Assembly: GCA_002293625.1 (NCBI GenBank)
Contig: DBDP01000106.1
Coordinates: 1 to 5,435 of the forward strand
Length of the DNA stretch: 5,435 nucleotides
Origin: Clostridiales bacterium UBA929
GTDB taxonomy: Bacteria > Bacillota > Clostridia > Oscillospirales > UBA929
Direction of reading: 5' to 3'
Positions 1 through 5,435 of this stretch are shown piece after piece (the first letter of the stretch is position 1; every line of letters begins with the position of its first letter). Below the pieces are notes generated by a model. The model made no database searches. It was not told the origin of the DNA and saw nothing but the letters and a program-made list of their open reading frames with translations. Made by a program: the position numbers and the translations under genes.

Positions 1-2
1 TT

Positions 3-218
3 CGGATCGTCGTGACCGCCGTGACGCTGGAAACGGTGTCGGCGGCGTTGGCTGCCTTCACCCATGCCGAGCTGGAGCCGGAAATCGTACAGCTAAACGC
101 GGCGCGAGCCAGAACGGTCGGCGGAATGCACATCATGGAAGCGCAAAACCCGGCGACGATTTTGAGTGCGTCGTCTCTTTCTTTTGAAAAAAAGAAAGAG
201 ACGGAAAACGCGTTATGA
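3..218 (+). CDS. cbiT: Cobalt-precorrin-6B C15-methyltransferase (decarboxylating), C-terminal part
   Basis: Only the last 71 codons are present; the frame is open from base 3 and ends at the TGA at 216-218. The visible protein starts RIVVTAVTLET and continues to VGGMHIMEAQNPATILSA. This matches the end of the CbiT methyltransferase domain, where a conserved RIVVxAVTLET strand and helix is followed by a GG-x-H-x-M-x-A-x-NP strand near the C-terminus. CbiT uses S-adenosylmethionine to methylate C15 and decarboxylate the C12 acetate of cobalt-precorrin-6B in the anaerobic corrin pathway. Because the N-terminus is missing, it could be a stand-alone CbiT or the C-terminal half of a fused CbiE-CbiT (CobL-like) protein. 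After the normal domain end there is a polar, charged tail of about 16 residues, mostly encoded by a perfect inverted repeat. The stop overlaps the cbiA start as ATGA, implying translational coupling. Confidence 0.85.
   Translation, partial: RIVVTAVTLETVSAALAAFTHAELEPEIVQLNAARARTVGGMHIMEAQNPATILSASSLSFEKKKETENAL
172..203 (+). repeat. Perfect 14-bp inverted repeat with GAAA loop at the cbiT/cbiA junction
   Basis: The arm at 172-185 (CGTCTCTTTCTTTT) is the exact reverse complement of the arm at 190-203, with the 4-base loop GAAA at 186-189. A T-G wobble (171 with 204) can extend the stem. In RNA this is a long pyrimidine/purine stem capped by a GNRA-type tetraloop. It lies inside the last codons of cbiT, 11 bases before the cbiA ATG, and its 3' arm holds the purine-rich bases (about 194-204) that would act as the weak cbiA ribosome-binding site. 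It has no U-tract after it on either strand, so it does not look like an intrinsic terminator. It is distinctly AT-rich compared with its surroundings. It may be a dispersed palindromic repeat, a translation-coupling element or an mRNA-processing stem; the structure is seen, the role is inferred. Confidence 0.85.
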
Positions 219-1522
219 GACGCTTATTGATTTCGGGAACCGGCAGCGGCTGCGGGAAAACCACCGCGACCTGCGCCTTGCTGTCCGCGCTGAAGGCGCG
301 CGGCTTCGCGCCGACCGCCTTCAAATGCGGCCCGGACTATATCGACCCGGCGTTTCACCGGGAGGCGTCCGGCGTTCCGGCTTACACCCTAGACCCGTTT
401 TTTCTGGACGGAGCGGGGCTGCGCGGTCATTTGACGCATCATACCCGGGAGTTCGCGGTGATTGAGGGCGCGATGGGGTATTATGACGGCATCGCCGCGA
501 CCGACCAAGCGTCGGCCTATACCGTTGCGCGGGAAACGCAAACGCCGGTTGTACTTATGGTCAGCGCAAAAGGCGCGGCGAATTCTCTCGGCGCGATGAT
601 TGAAGGGTTTTCATGCTATAGGAGGGATAGTTTTATACAGGGTGTGATCTTTAACGACGCGAATGAAAACCGCTACCTCGACCTGCGAAGAATCGCCGAA
701 CACGCTGGGGTACGGGCATACGGCTTTTTGCCGCGAAGGCGCGAATGGAGCGTTCAAAGCCGAAACTTGGGGTTGTTGTCTCCCGGCGAGGTTCACGGAT
801 GGAAGGAGACTTTGGCGGAGCTTGGGCGGCAGGCGGAGCGGACGCTGGATATAGACGGATTGATCGCGCTGGCTGGAACCGCGTCCGATTTGCGGGACAA
901 CCCTATGGCGGATGACCGGGAGCGTCCGACCCTGCGGGTGGCGGTTGCGCGGGACGAGGCGTTTTGCTTTCTCTACGAAGAAAATCTGGAATTGTTAGCG
1001 TCTTTAGGCTGCGAACCGGTCTTTTTCAGCCCGCTGCGCGACAAGAAATTGCCGGAGAGTATACAGGGGTTGTACCTCTGCGGAGGCTACCCCGAGCTGT
1101 ACACCCGGACGCTCACGGAAAACGCGGGACTGCGGGAGAGTATCCGGCGGGCGGTGGCGGCGGGGTTGCCGACGGTCGCCGAGGGCGGCGGATTTCTGTT
1201 TTTGCACGACTGCGGAGTAATCCGGGGCAAAACCTATAAAACAGAAAAGTTACAACGTTTTGGCTATATCACGCTTACCGCAAAGCGGGACAATCTGTTG
1301 TGCAAAGCGGGGGAAAGCATCCGCGCCCATGAGTTCCATTACTGGGACACCGACACCCCCGGCGACGGGTTTACCGCGCAAAAGGCGGGTCGGAATATTA
1401 CGTATTCATGCGTCCACGCAACAGACACGCTCTACGCCGGATTCCCACACCTTTACTTTCCCGCGCGTCCCGCGTTCGCGGAACGATTTATAGAGAGGAT
1501 GAAGAAAAATGACCCTAAGTGA
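215..1522 (+). CDS. cbiA: Cobyrinate a,c-diamide synthase with altered glutaminase nucleophile
   Basis: This 435-residue protein, near the usual CbiA length, amidates the a and c carboxylates of (cobalt-)cobyrinic acid using ATP and glutamine. The N-terminal synthetase domain (about 1-200) shows the P-loop GTGSGCGKTT (8-17), KCGPDYIDPAFH (37-48), EGAMGYYDG (84-92) and SRNLGL (182-187), where the family usually has RHLGL. The C-terminal class I glutaminase-like domain (about 240-430) shows CGGYPELY (289-296), EFHYWDTD (373-380) and the HLYF segment with the probable catalytic His412. The nucleophile elbow, normally AECGG, reads AEGGG: Gly324 (codon GGC at 1184-1186) replaces the Cys. Taken at face value the enzyme could not hydrolyse glutamine in the standard way and might use free ammonia; a one-base sequence error (TGC to GGC) is the main alternative. 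The ATG overlaps the cbiT stop by 4 bp, with only a weak purine-rich site upstream; the gene overlaps cobT by 14 bp. Confidence 0.93.
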   Translation: MRRLLISGTGSGCGKTTATCALLSALKARGFAPTAFKCGPDYIDPAFHREASGVPAYTLDPFFLDGAGLRGHLTHHTREFAVIEGAMGYYDGIAATDQASAYTVARETQTPVVLMVSAKGAANSLGAMIEGFSCYRRDSFIQGVIFNDANENRYLDLRRIAEHAGVRAYGFLPRRREWSVQSRNLGLLSPGEVHGWKETLAELGRQAERTLDIDGLIALAGTASDLRDNPMADDRERPTLRVAVARDEAFCFLYEENLELLASLGCEPVFFSPLRDKKLPESIQGLYLCGGYPELYTRTLTENAGLRESIRRAVAAGLPTVAEGGGFLFLHDCGVIRGKTYKTEKLQRFGYITLTAKRDNLLCKAGESIRAHEFHYWDTDTPGDGFTAQKAGRNITYSCVHATDTLYAGFPHLYFPARPAFAERFIERMKKNDPK

Positions 1523-2555
1523 TGTTTTGACCCGTGTTCAACCCGCTGACCAAGAAGCGTACGACGCCTGTATCGCGCGTTTCGACCAAGTGGCGAAGCC
1601 CGTAGGCAGTCTCGGAAAGCTGGAGGATTTACTGGCGCGGATCGCGGCGGTCACCGGCTCTGCCGAAATCAACATAAGCAGCAAGGCGGTTGCCGTGTTC
1701 TGCGCCGACAACGGTGTGACGCGGCGCGGCGTCGCGAACGGAGGGCATGAAGTCACCACCGCCGTCGCCGGAATTTTGGGGCGGGGGAAAGCCAGCGTTT
1801 CGGTGATGGCGCGGTTCTGCGGCGCGGAGGTGCTTCCCGTTGACATTGGCATGGTCGATACGGTGGAGGGTTTACGTGACTGTAAACTGATGCGCGGCAC
1901 CGATGATATGACCGAAGGATCCGCGATGACCCAGGAATGCGCCGAAAAAGCCGTTATGACCGGGATAGAAACGGTGAAAGAACTGAAAGACAAAGGCGTT
2001 CGCCTGATCGCGACGGGAGAGACGGGCATCGGCAACACCACGACCTCCAGCGCGGTTTGCGCCGTCCTGCTGAACCGTTCCGTCCGTGAGGTCACGGGGC
2101 GCGGCGCGGGGTTGGACGACGAAGGGCTGTCCCGTAAGATAGCCGCTATAGAGCAGGCCGTTTCCGTTAACCGGCCGAATCCGGCTGACCCGATGGATGT
2201 TCTGCATAAAGTCGGCGGGTTGGACATTGCCGCGATGACCGGTTTGTTTATCGGCGGCGCTTTGCACAGGGTTCCGATTGTTATGGACGGCTTTATCTCC
2301 GGCGCTGCCGCGCTGCTGGCTGTGCGGTTATGTCAGGACATTCGCGGCTATATTCTGCCCTCGCACGAAAGCGGCGAACCGGGCACGCGTTTTTTGATGG
2401 AGGCGCTGGGCTTTTCCCCCGTTCTTCAAGCCGGAATGCGTCTCGGCGAAGGTACGGGAGCCGTCGCTCTGTTCCCGCTGCTGGATATGGCGCTTTCCGT
2501 ATACCGGGACGCCGCGACGTTTGCGGACATTCAGGTTGACCAATACAAACGATGA
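1509..2555 (+). CDS. cobT: Nicotinate-nucleotide--dimethylbenzimidazole phosphoribosyltransferase
   Basis: A full-length, 348-residue CobT, a cytoplasmic enzyme that transfers phosphoribose from nicotinate mononucleotide to the lower-ligand base, giving alpha-ribazole 5'-phosphate (or the analogue of another base). Recognisable segments are AKPVGSLGKLEDL (29-41), ADNGVTRRGV (66-75; many members have ADHGV), ATGETGIGNTTTSSAV (168-183), GRGAGLDD (197-204), SHESGEPG (285-292) and RLGEGTGA (311-318). Glu314 of the last motif corresponds to the catalytic glutamate of the Salmonella enzyme. The protein appears intact. The chosen ATG is preceded by GAGAGG (1493-1498) with a 10-base spacer, and the start lies 14 bp inside the cbiA end. 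The stop overlaps the cobU start as ATGA. Lower-ligand identity cannot be read from the sequence, and no dimethylbenzimidazole-synthesis gene is in the window. Confidence 0.96.
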   Translation: MTLSDVLTRVQPADQEAYDACIARFDQVAKPVGSLGKLEDLLARIAAVTGSAEINISSKAVAVFCADNGVTRRGVANGGHEVTTAVAGILGRGKASVSVMARFCGAEVLPVDIGMVDTVEGLRDCKLMRGTDDMTEGSAMTQECAEKAVMTGIETVKELKDKGVRLIATGETGIGNTTTSSAVCAVLLNRSVREVTGRGAGLDDEGLSRKIAAIEQAVSVNRPNPADPMDVLHKVGGLDIAAMTGLFIGGALHRVPIVMDGFISGAAALLAVRLCQDIRGYILPSHESGEPGTRFLMEALGFSPVLQAGMRLGEGTGAVALFPLLDMALSVYRDAATFADIQVDQYKR

Positions 2556-3037
2556 CGGTTTTGGTCTTAGGCCCAAGCGGGAGCGGGAAAAGCGCGTATG
2601 CCGAAAAACTGACAGCCAAGATGAGCGGCGGCGCGTTGTATTATATCGCCACGATGATTCCCTTCGGCGAGGAAGGGAAAGCACGTGTAGACCGTCACCG
2701 CAAGCAGCGGGAGGACTTTGCCTACATCACGATAGAGAAGCCTTCCCGCGTCTCGGAAATCCCTCTCCCGCAAGGCGCAACCGTGTTGTTGGAGGATGTG
2801 TCAAACCTGCTTGGCAACGCGCTGTTTGACGGCGGGGAAAACGAGGAACGTATTTTCAAGGACATCGACGCCCTGTGCGCGAAGTGCCAAAATACCGTGC
2901 TGGTGTCGATAGACGGATTGACCCCGAAGCCGGAATACAGCGATGAAACCAACGCTTATATAGACGCGCTGAACCGGGTAAACAGTCGGCTTATGAATTT
3001 CGCGGACGAGGTGGTGTATAAATATGCGTTGGCTTAG
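2552..3037 (+). CDS. cobU: Adenosylcobinamide kinase / adenosylcobinamide-phosphate guanylyltransferase
   Basis: A 161-residue CobU. It phosphorylates adenosylcobinamide and then transfers GMP to give adenosylcobinamide-GDP, the substrate of CobS. Seen in order: P-loop GPSGSGKS (7-14), YYIATM (30-35), the RVDRHRKQR segment (45-53) in which His49 corresponds to the guanylylated histidine of the family, a VLLEDVSNLLGNALF block corresponding to the conserved Walker B-like strand, and a final NRVNSRLMNFADEVV helix and strand. The protein then stops almost at once (YKYALA), whereas family members commonly continue with a short hydrophobic G-I-P segment; it is therefore shorter than the roughly 180-residue Salmonella protein. 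The ATG overlaps the cobT stop by 4 bp and has no good Shine-Dalgarno sequence, so it probably depends on translational coupling. The 3' end overlaps cobS by 14 bp. Confidence 0.93.
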   Translation: MTVLVLGPSGSGKSAYAEKLTAKMSGGALYYIATMIPFGEEGKARVDRHRKQREDFAYITIEKPSRVSEIPLPQGATVLLEDVSNLLGNALFDGGENEERIFKDIDALCAKCQNTVLVSIDGLTPKPEYSDETNAYIDALNRVNSRLMNFADEVVYKYALA

Positions 3038-3794
3038 AGCGATTGCGCTGGCGTTTTCCACCTACTCGCGCATCCCCATGCCGCAGGTGACGTGGAACGA
3101 TGCCGCGCAAAGGCTCTCCATCGCGTTTTTGCCGCTGGTCGGCGCGGTCGTTGGGGGCGCGGTATGGGAATGGCAGGTTTTTTGCCGGGGTTTTGACGTC
3201 GGCGCGGTTTTGTTCGCCGCGGTCGCGTCGGCGCTTCCCGTTTGGATTACGGGCGGCATCCATATGGACGGTTACTGCGACACCTCCGACGCGCTGGCGT
3301 CCTGGCAAGATAAGGAACGCAGGTTGGAAATTTTGAAGGATCCTCACGCGGGCGCATTCGCCGTGATCCGCTTCGGCGTGTATCTGCTGGTTAGTTTCGC
3401 GCTTACGCATGAGTTATTCTCGCGCGGGGCGGACATCGTCTTTGTCTATCCGCTGTCGCGCTGCTTCGCGGCGATAAACGCCCTGACCATGCCGAACGCC
3501 CGGAAGGACGGGATGCTGGCGGCATTTACGCAGAAAGCGGACCGGCGCGCGGTGGGGTTTGTTCTTGCCCTGTTTACCGCGGCGTGTCTCGCGGGATGGG
3601 TATTGGTTACCTTCCCTTACGGAATGACCGGGATCGCGCTCTGTCCACCGGTCACGGTTTGGTACCGGCGGATGGCGAAAAAACGTTTCGGCGGCGCGAC
3701 CGGCGACACAACCGGGTATTATTTACAAATCACGGAGCTGACCCTGCTTGCGGGGCTGCTGCTGGGAGGGATACTATGGCGCGCGTTCTGCTGA
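3024..3794 (+). CDS. cobS: Adenosylcobinamide-GDP ribazoletransferase (cobalamin synthase)
   Basis: A 256-residue polytopic membrane protein that condenses adenosylcobinamide-GDP with alpha-ribazole 5'-phosphate, the joining step of nucleotide-loop assembly. Family signatures are FSTYSRIPMP near the N-terminus (11-20), the acidic GGIHMDGYCDTSDAL motif (77-91) expected to bind divalent metal, KDPHAGAF (105-112), the SR pair at 145-146, and GGATGDTTGYYLQITEL (223-239). Hydrophobic stretches fit membrane segments at roughly 33-49, 59-76, 112-130, 137-154, 176-196 and 237-253. The start is supported by GAGGTGG at 3008-3014, nine bases before the ATG, and by the family-typical N-terminus. It overlaps cobU by 14 bp and cobC by 19 bp. 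Length and motifs look intact. Confidence 0.95.
   Translation: MRWLRAIALAFSTYSRIPMPQVTWNDAAQRLSIAFLPLVGAVVGGAVWEWQVFCRGFDVGAVLFAAVASALPVWITGGIHMDGYCDTSDALASWQDKERRLEILKDPHAGAFAVIRFGVYLLVSFALTHELFSRGADIVFVYPLSRCFAAINALTMPNARKDGMLAAFTQKADRRAVGFVLALFTAACLAGWVLVTFPYGMTGIALCPPVTVWYRRMAKKRFGGATGDTTGYYLQITELTLLAGLLLGGILWRAFC
3765..3770 (+). promoter_or_regulatory. Strong ribosome-binding site fixing the cobC start
   Basis: GGAGGG lies five bases before the ATG at 3776, inside the 3' end of cobS. The cobC frame is open further upstream with another ATG at 3584, but only the 3776 start has a good site and begins the protein just ahead of the family's first strand and RHG motif. Confidence 0.8.
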
Positions 3795-4348
3795 TCCGGC
3801 ACGGGAAAACACAGGGCAATTTGGAACGCCGCTACCTTGGCAACCCGGACGAGCCTCTTTGCGAGGAAGGGAAGCGGGAGCTTGTCGCGCTCGCGGGGAG
3901 AGGCGCTTTACCACCCGTTACGGAAGTGTTTTCAGCTCCGGCTCTGCGGTGCCGCCAGACGGCGGAATTGCTGTTTCCCGGCCTACGTTATCAACTGTTC
4001 CCGATGAGCGAAATAGACTTCGGCGCATTTAAGGGCAAAAACGCCGACGACTTACTGGGTGACAAACAATACGAAAGATGGCTTGATAGCGGCTGCATGG
4101 GCGACATTCCCGGCGGCGAAAGCGTAACCGAATTCAAAAACCGCTGCTGTGAAGCCTTTCTAACGTTTGCGGAAACACGGAGCGCGGGAACTGCCGCGCT
4201 GATTGTCCACGGGGGGAACATCATGGCGGTGATGGAACGGTTCGCGCTGCCCAAACGGGATTTTTATACCTATCACGTTCCGAACGGCGGTTTCTTCCTA
4301 TGCCGCCTAGAAAACGGCGCGCTGACGGTTGAGGGGAAACGTCCATGA
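3776..4348 (+). CDS. cobC: Alpha-ribazole phosphatase, histidine phosphatase superfamily
   Basis: A 190-residue histidine phosphatase. It begins MARVLLIRHGKTQGN, with the phospho-acceptor His9 in the RHG motif (8-10). Further signatures are SAPALRCRQTA (53-63), containing the second conserved Arg58; Glu79 followed by DFGAFKGK (81-88), the usual acid-catalyst region; PGGES (112-116); and VHGGN (144-148) with the second active-site His145. The family also includes phosphoglycerate mutases and broad phosphatases, but its place between cobS and cbiB points to CobC, which removes the 5'-phosphate from alpha-ribazole phosphate or from the cobalamin 5'-phosphate product. There is no signal peptide, so it should be cytoplasmic. 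An in-frame upstream ATG at 3584 would add 64 residues with no family resemblance and lies wholly within cobS; it was not used. The stop overlaps the cbiB start as ATGA. Confidence 0.92.
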   Translation: MARVLLIRHGKTQGNLERRYLGNPDEPLCEEGKRELVALAGRGALPPVTEVFSAPALRCRQTAELLFPGLRYQLFPMSEIDFGAFKGKNADDLLGDKQYERWLDSGCMGDIPGGESVTEFKNRCCEAFLTFAETRSAGTAALIVHGGNIMAVMERFALPKRDFYTYHVPNGGFFLCRLENGALTVEGKRP

Positions 4349-5328
4349 CGGTTTTGCTATGGTCTTTCGGCGCGCTGCTCACCGGCTTTCTGCTGGATTT
4401 GGTTTTCGGCGACCCGTACAACTTCCCGCATATCGTGCGATGGATGGGGAGCTTGATCGCCGCGCTGGAGAAGTTTTTGCGCCGGACACTTCCCGCGACG
4501 GCGCGGGGAGAAAGTGCGGGCGGGTTCATATTGGTTTGCGTTGTAATTCTTCTATGCGCGGGCGTTCCGTTCGCCGCGCTGTTTCTGTGCTACCGGGTTT
4601 TGCCGCCGGTGGGGTATATTCTGGAGAGCTTTCTTTGCTGGCAGCTTCTCGCGCAAAAGTCGCTGAAAACGGAGAGCATGAAGGTTTACTATAGTTTACG
4701 CAACGGTGACATTGAGGACGCGCGGAATCGTGTTTCGATGATTGTCGGGCGCGATACGTCCGCGCTGGACAGGGACGGCATCACCCGCGCGGCGGTGGAG
4801 ACGGTGGCGGAAAACGCTTCGGACGGCGTGACGGCTCCGCTTGTGTTCATTATGCTGGGCAGCGCGGCGCTGGGCTGCCTGTATAAAGCGGTGAACACAA
4901 TGGATTCGATGGTCGGCTACAAGAACGAAACATATATCCGTTTCGGTCGCGCCGCCGCCAAGACGGACGATGCCATCAACTTCATTCCCTCTAGGTTATG
5001 CGCACTGCTGATGGCCGTCTCGACACACCTGCTGCGTTTTGACGGAAAAGGCGCTTTTCGCGTATGGCGGAGGGACAGGAGGAAACACGCAAGCCCCAAC
5101 TCCGCGCAGACGGAATCGGTCTGCGCCGGGGCGCTTGGGATCCGCTTAGCCGGACCTGCCGTTTACTTTGGGCGGACGCACGACAAACCGTTTATCGGGG
5201 ACGACACGCGCCCGATCCAAGCAAGCGACATTGTGAACGCGAACAAGCTGATGGTTTGCACGGGGTTCTTAACGCTTTTTTTAGCAAGTCTTTTCCGGCT
5301 GGGGGTGATTCTGCTTGCAGCCTTATGA
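4345..5328 (+). CDS. cbiB: Adenosylcobinamide-phosphate synthase
   Basis: A 327-residue integral membrane protein that attaches (R)-1-amino-2-propanol (or its O-phosphate, supplied by CobD) to the f side chain of adenosylcobyric acid. Family motifs are clear: DLVFGDPYNFPHIVRWMG (18-35), LAQKSL (102-107), VGRDTSALD (134-142), AVETVAENASDG (150-161), KAVNTMDSMVGYKN (181-194), KTDDAINFIPSRL (206-218), ASPNSAQTE (249-257) and DKPFIGDD (280-287). Hydrophobic stretches suggest membrane segments at about 3-20, 60-82, 162-180, 213-229 and 302-325. GAGGGG at 4331-4336 sits eight bases before the ATG. The start overlaps the cobC stop by 4 bp and the end overlaps cobD by 14 bp. It looks complete. The name is cbiB in anaerobic-pathway usage; the aerobic-pathway homologue is called CobD, not to be confused with the downstream decarboxylase. 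Confidence 0.95.
   Translation: MTVLLWSFGALLTGFLLDLVFGDPYNFPHIVRWMGSLIAALEKFLRRTLPATARGESAGGFILVCVVILLCAGVPFAALFLCYRVLPPVGYILESFLCWQLLAQKSLKTESMKVYYSLRNGDIEDARNRVSMIVGRDTSALDRDGITRAAVETVAENASDGVTAPLVFIMLGSAALGCLYKAVNTMDSMVGYKNETYIRFGRAAAKTDDAINFIPSRLCALLMAVSTHLLRFDGKGAFRVWRRDRRKHASPNSAQTESVCAGALGIRLAGPAVYFGRTHDKPFIGDDTRPIQASDIVNANKLMVCTGFLTLFLASLFRLGVILLAAL
5301..5308 (+). promoter_or_regulatory. Ribosome-binding site supporting a TTG start for cobD
   Basis: GGGGGTGA, one mismatch from GGAGGTGA, ends six bases before TTG at 5315. Its last three bases are also an in-frame TGA for the downstream gene (5306-5308). The two codons between that stop and the TTG (TTC, TGC) cannot initiate, so TTG at 5315 is the only plausible start. 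Confidence 0.75.
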
Positions 5329-5435
5329 CCACGGAGGCGACGTTTACGGCAACCCGAACGTAACGCTGGATTTTTCGGTCAGCACAAACCCGCTCGGAAT
5401 GCCGCGGGAGGTCCGCGAGGCGCTGATTGCCCGCG
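5315..5435 (+). CDS. cobD: L-threonine-O-3-phosphate decarboxylase, N-terminal part
   Basis: Forty codons are visible before the window ends. From the TTG start the protein reads MQPYDHGGDVYG, then LDFSVSTNPLGMPREVREAL. HGG-x-x-YG followed by LDFS-x-x-x-NPLG is the N-terminal signature of PLP-dependent class I/II aminotransferase-fold enzymes of the HisC/CobD group. Position directly after cbiB favours CobD, which decarboxylates L-threonine O-3-phosphate to (R)-1-amino-2-propanol O-2-phosphate, the substrate that CbiB attaches. The PLP lysine and the rest of the active site lie outside the window, so histidinol-phosphate aminotransferase cannot be excluded from sequence alone. The gene overlaps the end of cbiB by 14 bp and has a good ribosome-binding site, arguing that the non-ATG start is real. 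Confidence 0.82.
   Translation, partial: MQPYDHGGDVYGNPNVTLDFSVSTNPLGMPREVREALIAR

Noticed and set aside
172..203. The palindrome as an intrinsic transcription terminator between cbiT and cbiA
   Set aside because: The stem is all AT-rich purine/pyrimidine arms with no GC-rich core and no run of T after it on either strand, and the genes are translationally overlapped.
620..646. AGGAGGG within cbiA as a ribosome-binding site for an internal start
   Set aside because: The in-frame GTG at 644 is about 17 bases away, too far for normal initiation, and a product from there would lack the P-loop.
1538..2227. A 229-codon open frame on the minus strand, antisense to cobT
   Set aside because: It lies wholly inside a well-supported cobT, its translation is rich in Ser, Thr, Pro and Arg with no recognisable domain, and such antisense frames are common opposite GC-rich genes.
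2552..2563. The 12-mer ATGACGGTTTTG shared exactly by the cobU start and the cbiB start (4345-4356)
   Set aside because: Both proteins begin Met-Thr-Val-Leu and both sit at ATGA junctions, so a 12-base identity needs no special explanation; the flanking sequences differ.
2293..2684. Overlapping minus-strand frames of 108 and 118 codons around the cobT/cobU junction
   Set aside because: They are shadows of two real genes, have arginine-rich, low-complexity translations, and show no domain or start signal.
3584..3775. A 64-residue N-terminal extension of cobC from an upstream ATG
   Set aside because: It overlaps cobS coding sequence, has no family resemblance, and the ATG at 3776 has a strong ribosome-binding site and gives the standard N-terminus.

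Overview
The window is a slice of one tightly packed, plus-strand operon for cobamide (vitamin B12-type) biosynthesis. It looks like a GC-rich (by eye just under 60%) anaerobic Firmicute, probably a clostridial lineage. That placement rests on the anaerobic-type gene set (CbiT, CbiA, CbiB), on clostridial-looking motif wording in CobS, CobU, CobT and CbiB, and on the gene order. It is an inference from remembered family sequences, not from a database search.

Layout, left to right, all on the plus strand: the 3' end of cbiT (to 218); cbiA (215-1522); cobT (1509-2555); cobU (2552-3037); cobS (3024-3794); cobC (3776-4348); cbiB (4345-5328); and the 5' end of cobD (from 5315, running off the window). 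Every junction is an overlap: 4 bp (ATGA) at three, 14 bp at three and 19 bp at one. There is no intergenic DNA, so no promoter, riboswitch or terminator is expected or seen inside the window. The operon's control region, perhaps a cobalamin riboswitch, would lie upstream and cannot be judged here.

The genes cover the late half of the pathway. CbiT completes a corrin-ring methylation and decarboxylation, and CbiA amidates the a and c side chains. CobD makes aminopropanol phosphate from threonine phosphate, and CbiB attaches it to the corrin. CobU activates the product to the GDP form. CobT makes the alpha-ribazole phosphate lower ligand, CobS joins the two halves, and CobC removes the last phosphate. 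CbiP (cobyric acid synthase) and the corrinoid adenosyltransferase are not in the window.

I found no undescribed system. Two things deserve a second look. The CbiA glutaminase domain has Gly (residue 324) where the family has its catalytic Cys. A perfect 14-bp hairpin with a GAAA loop (172-203) sits across the end of cbiT, just before the cbiA start codon, and supplies most of the CbiT C-terminal tail.
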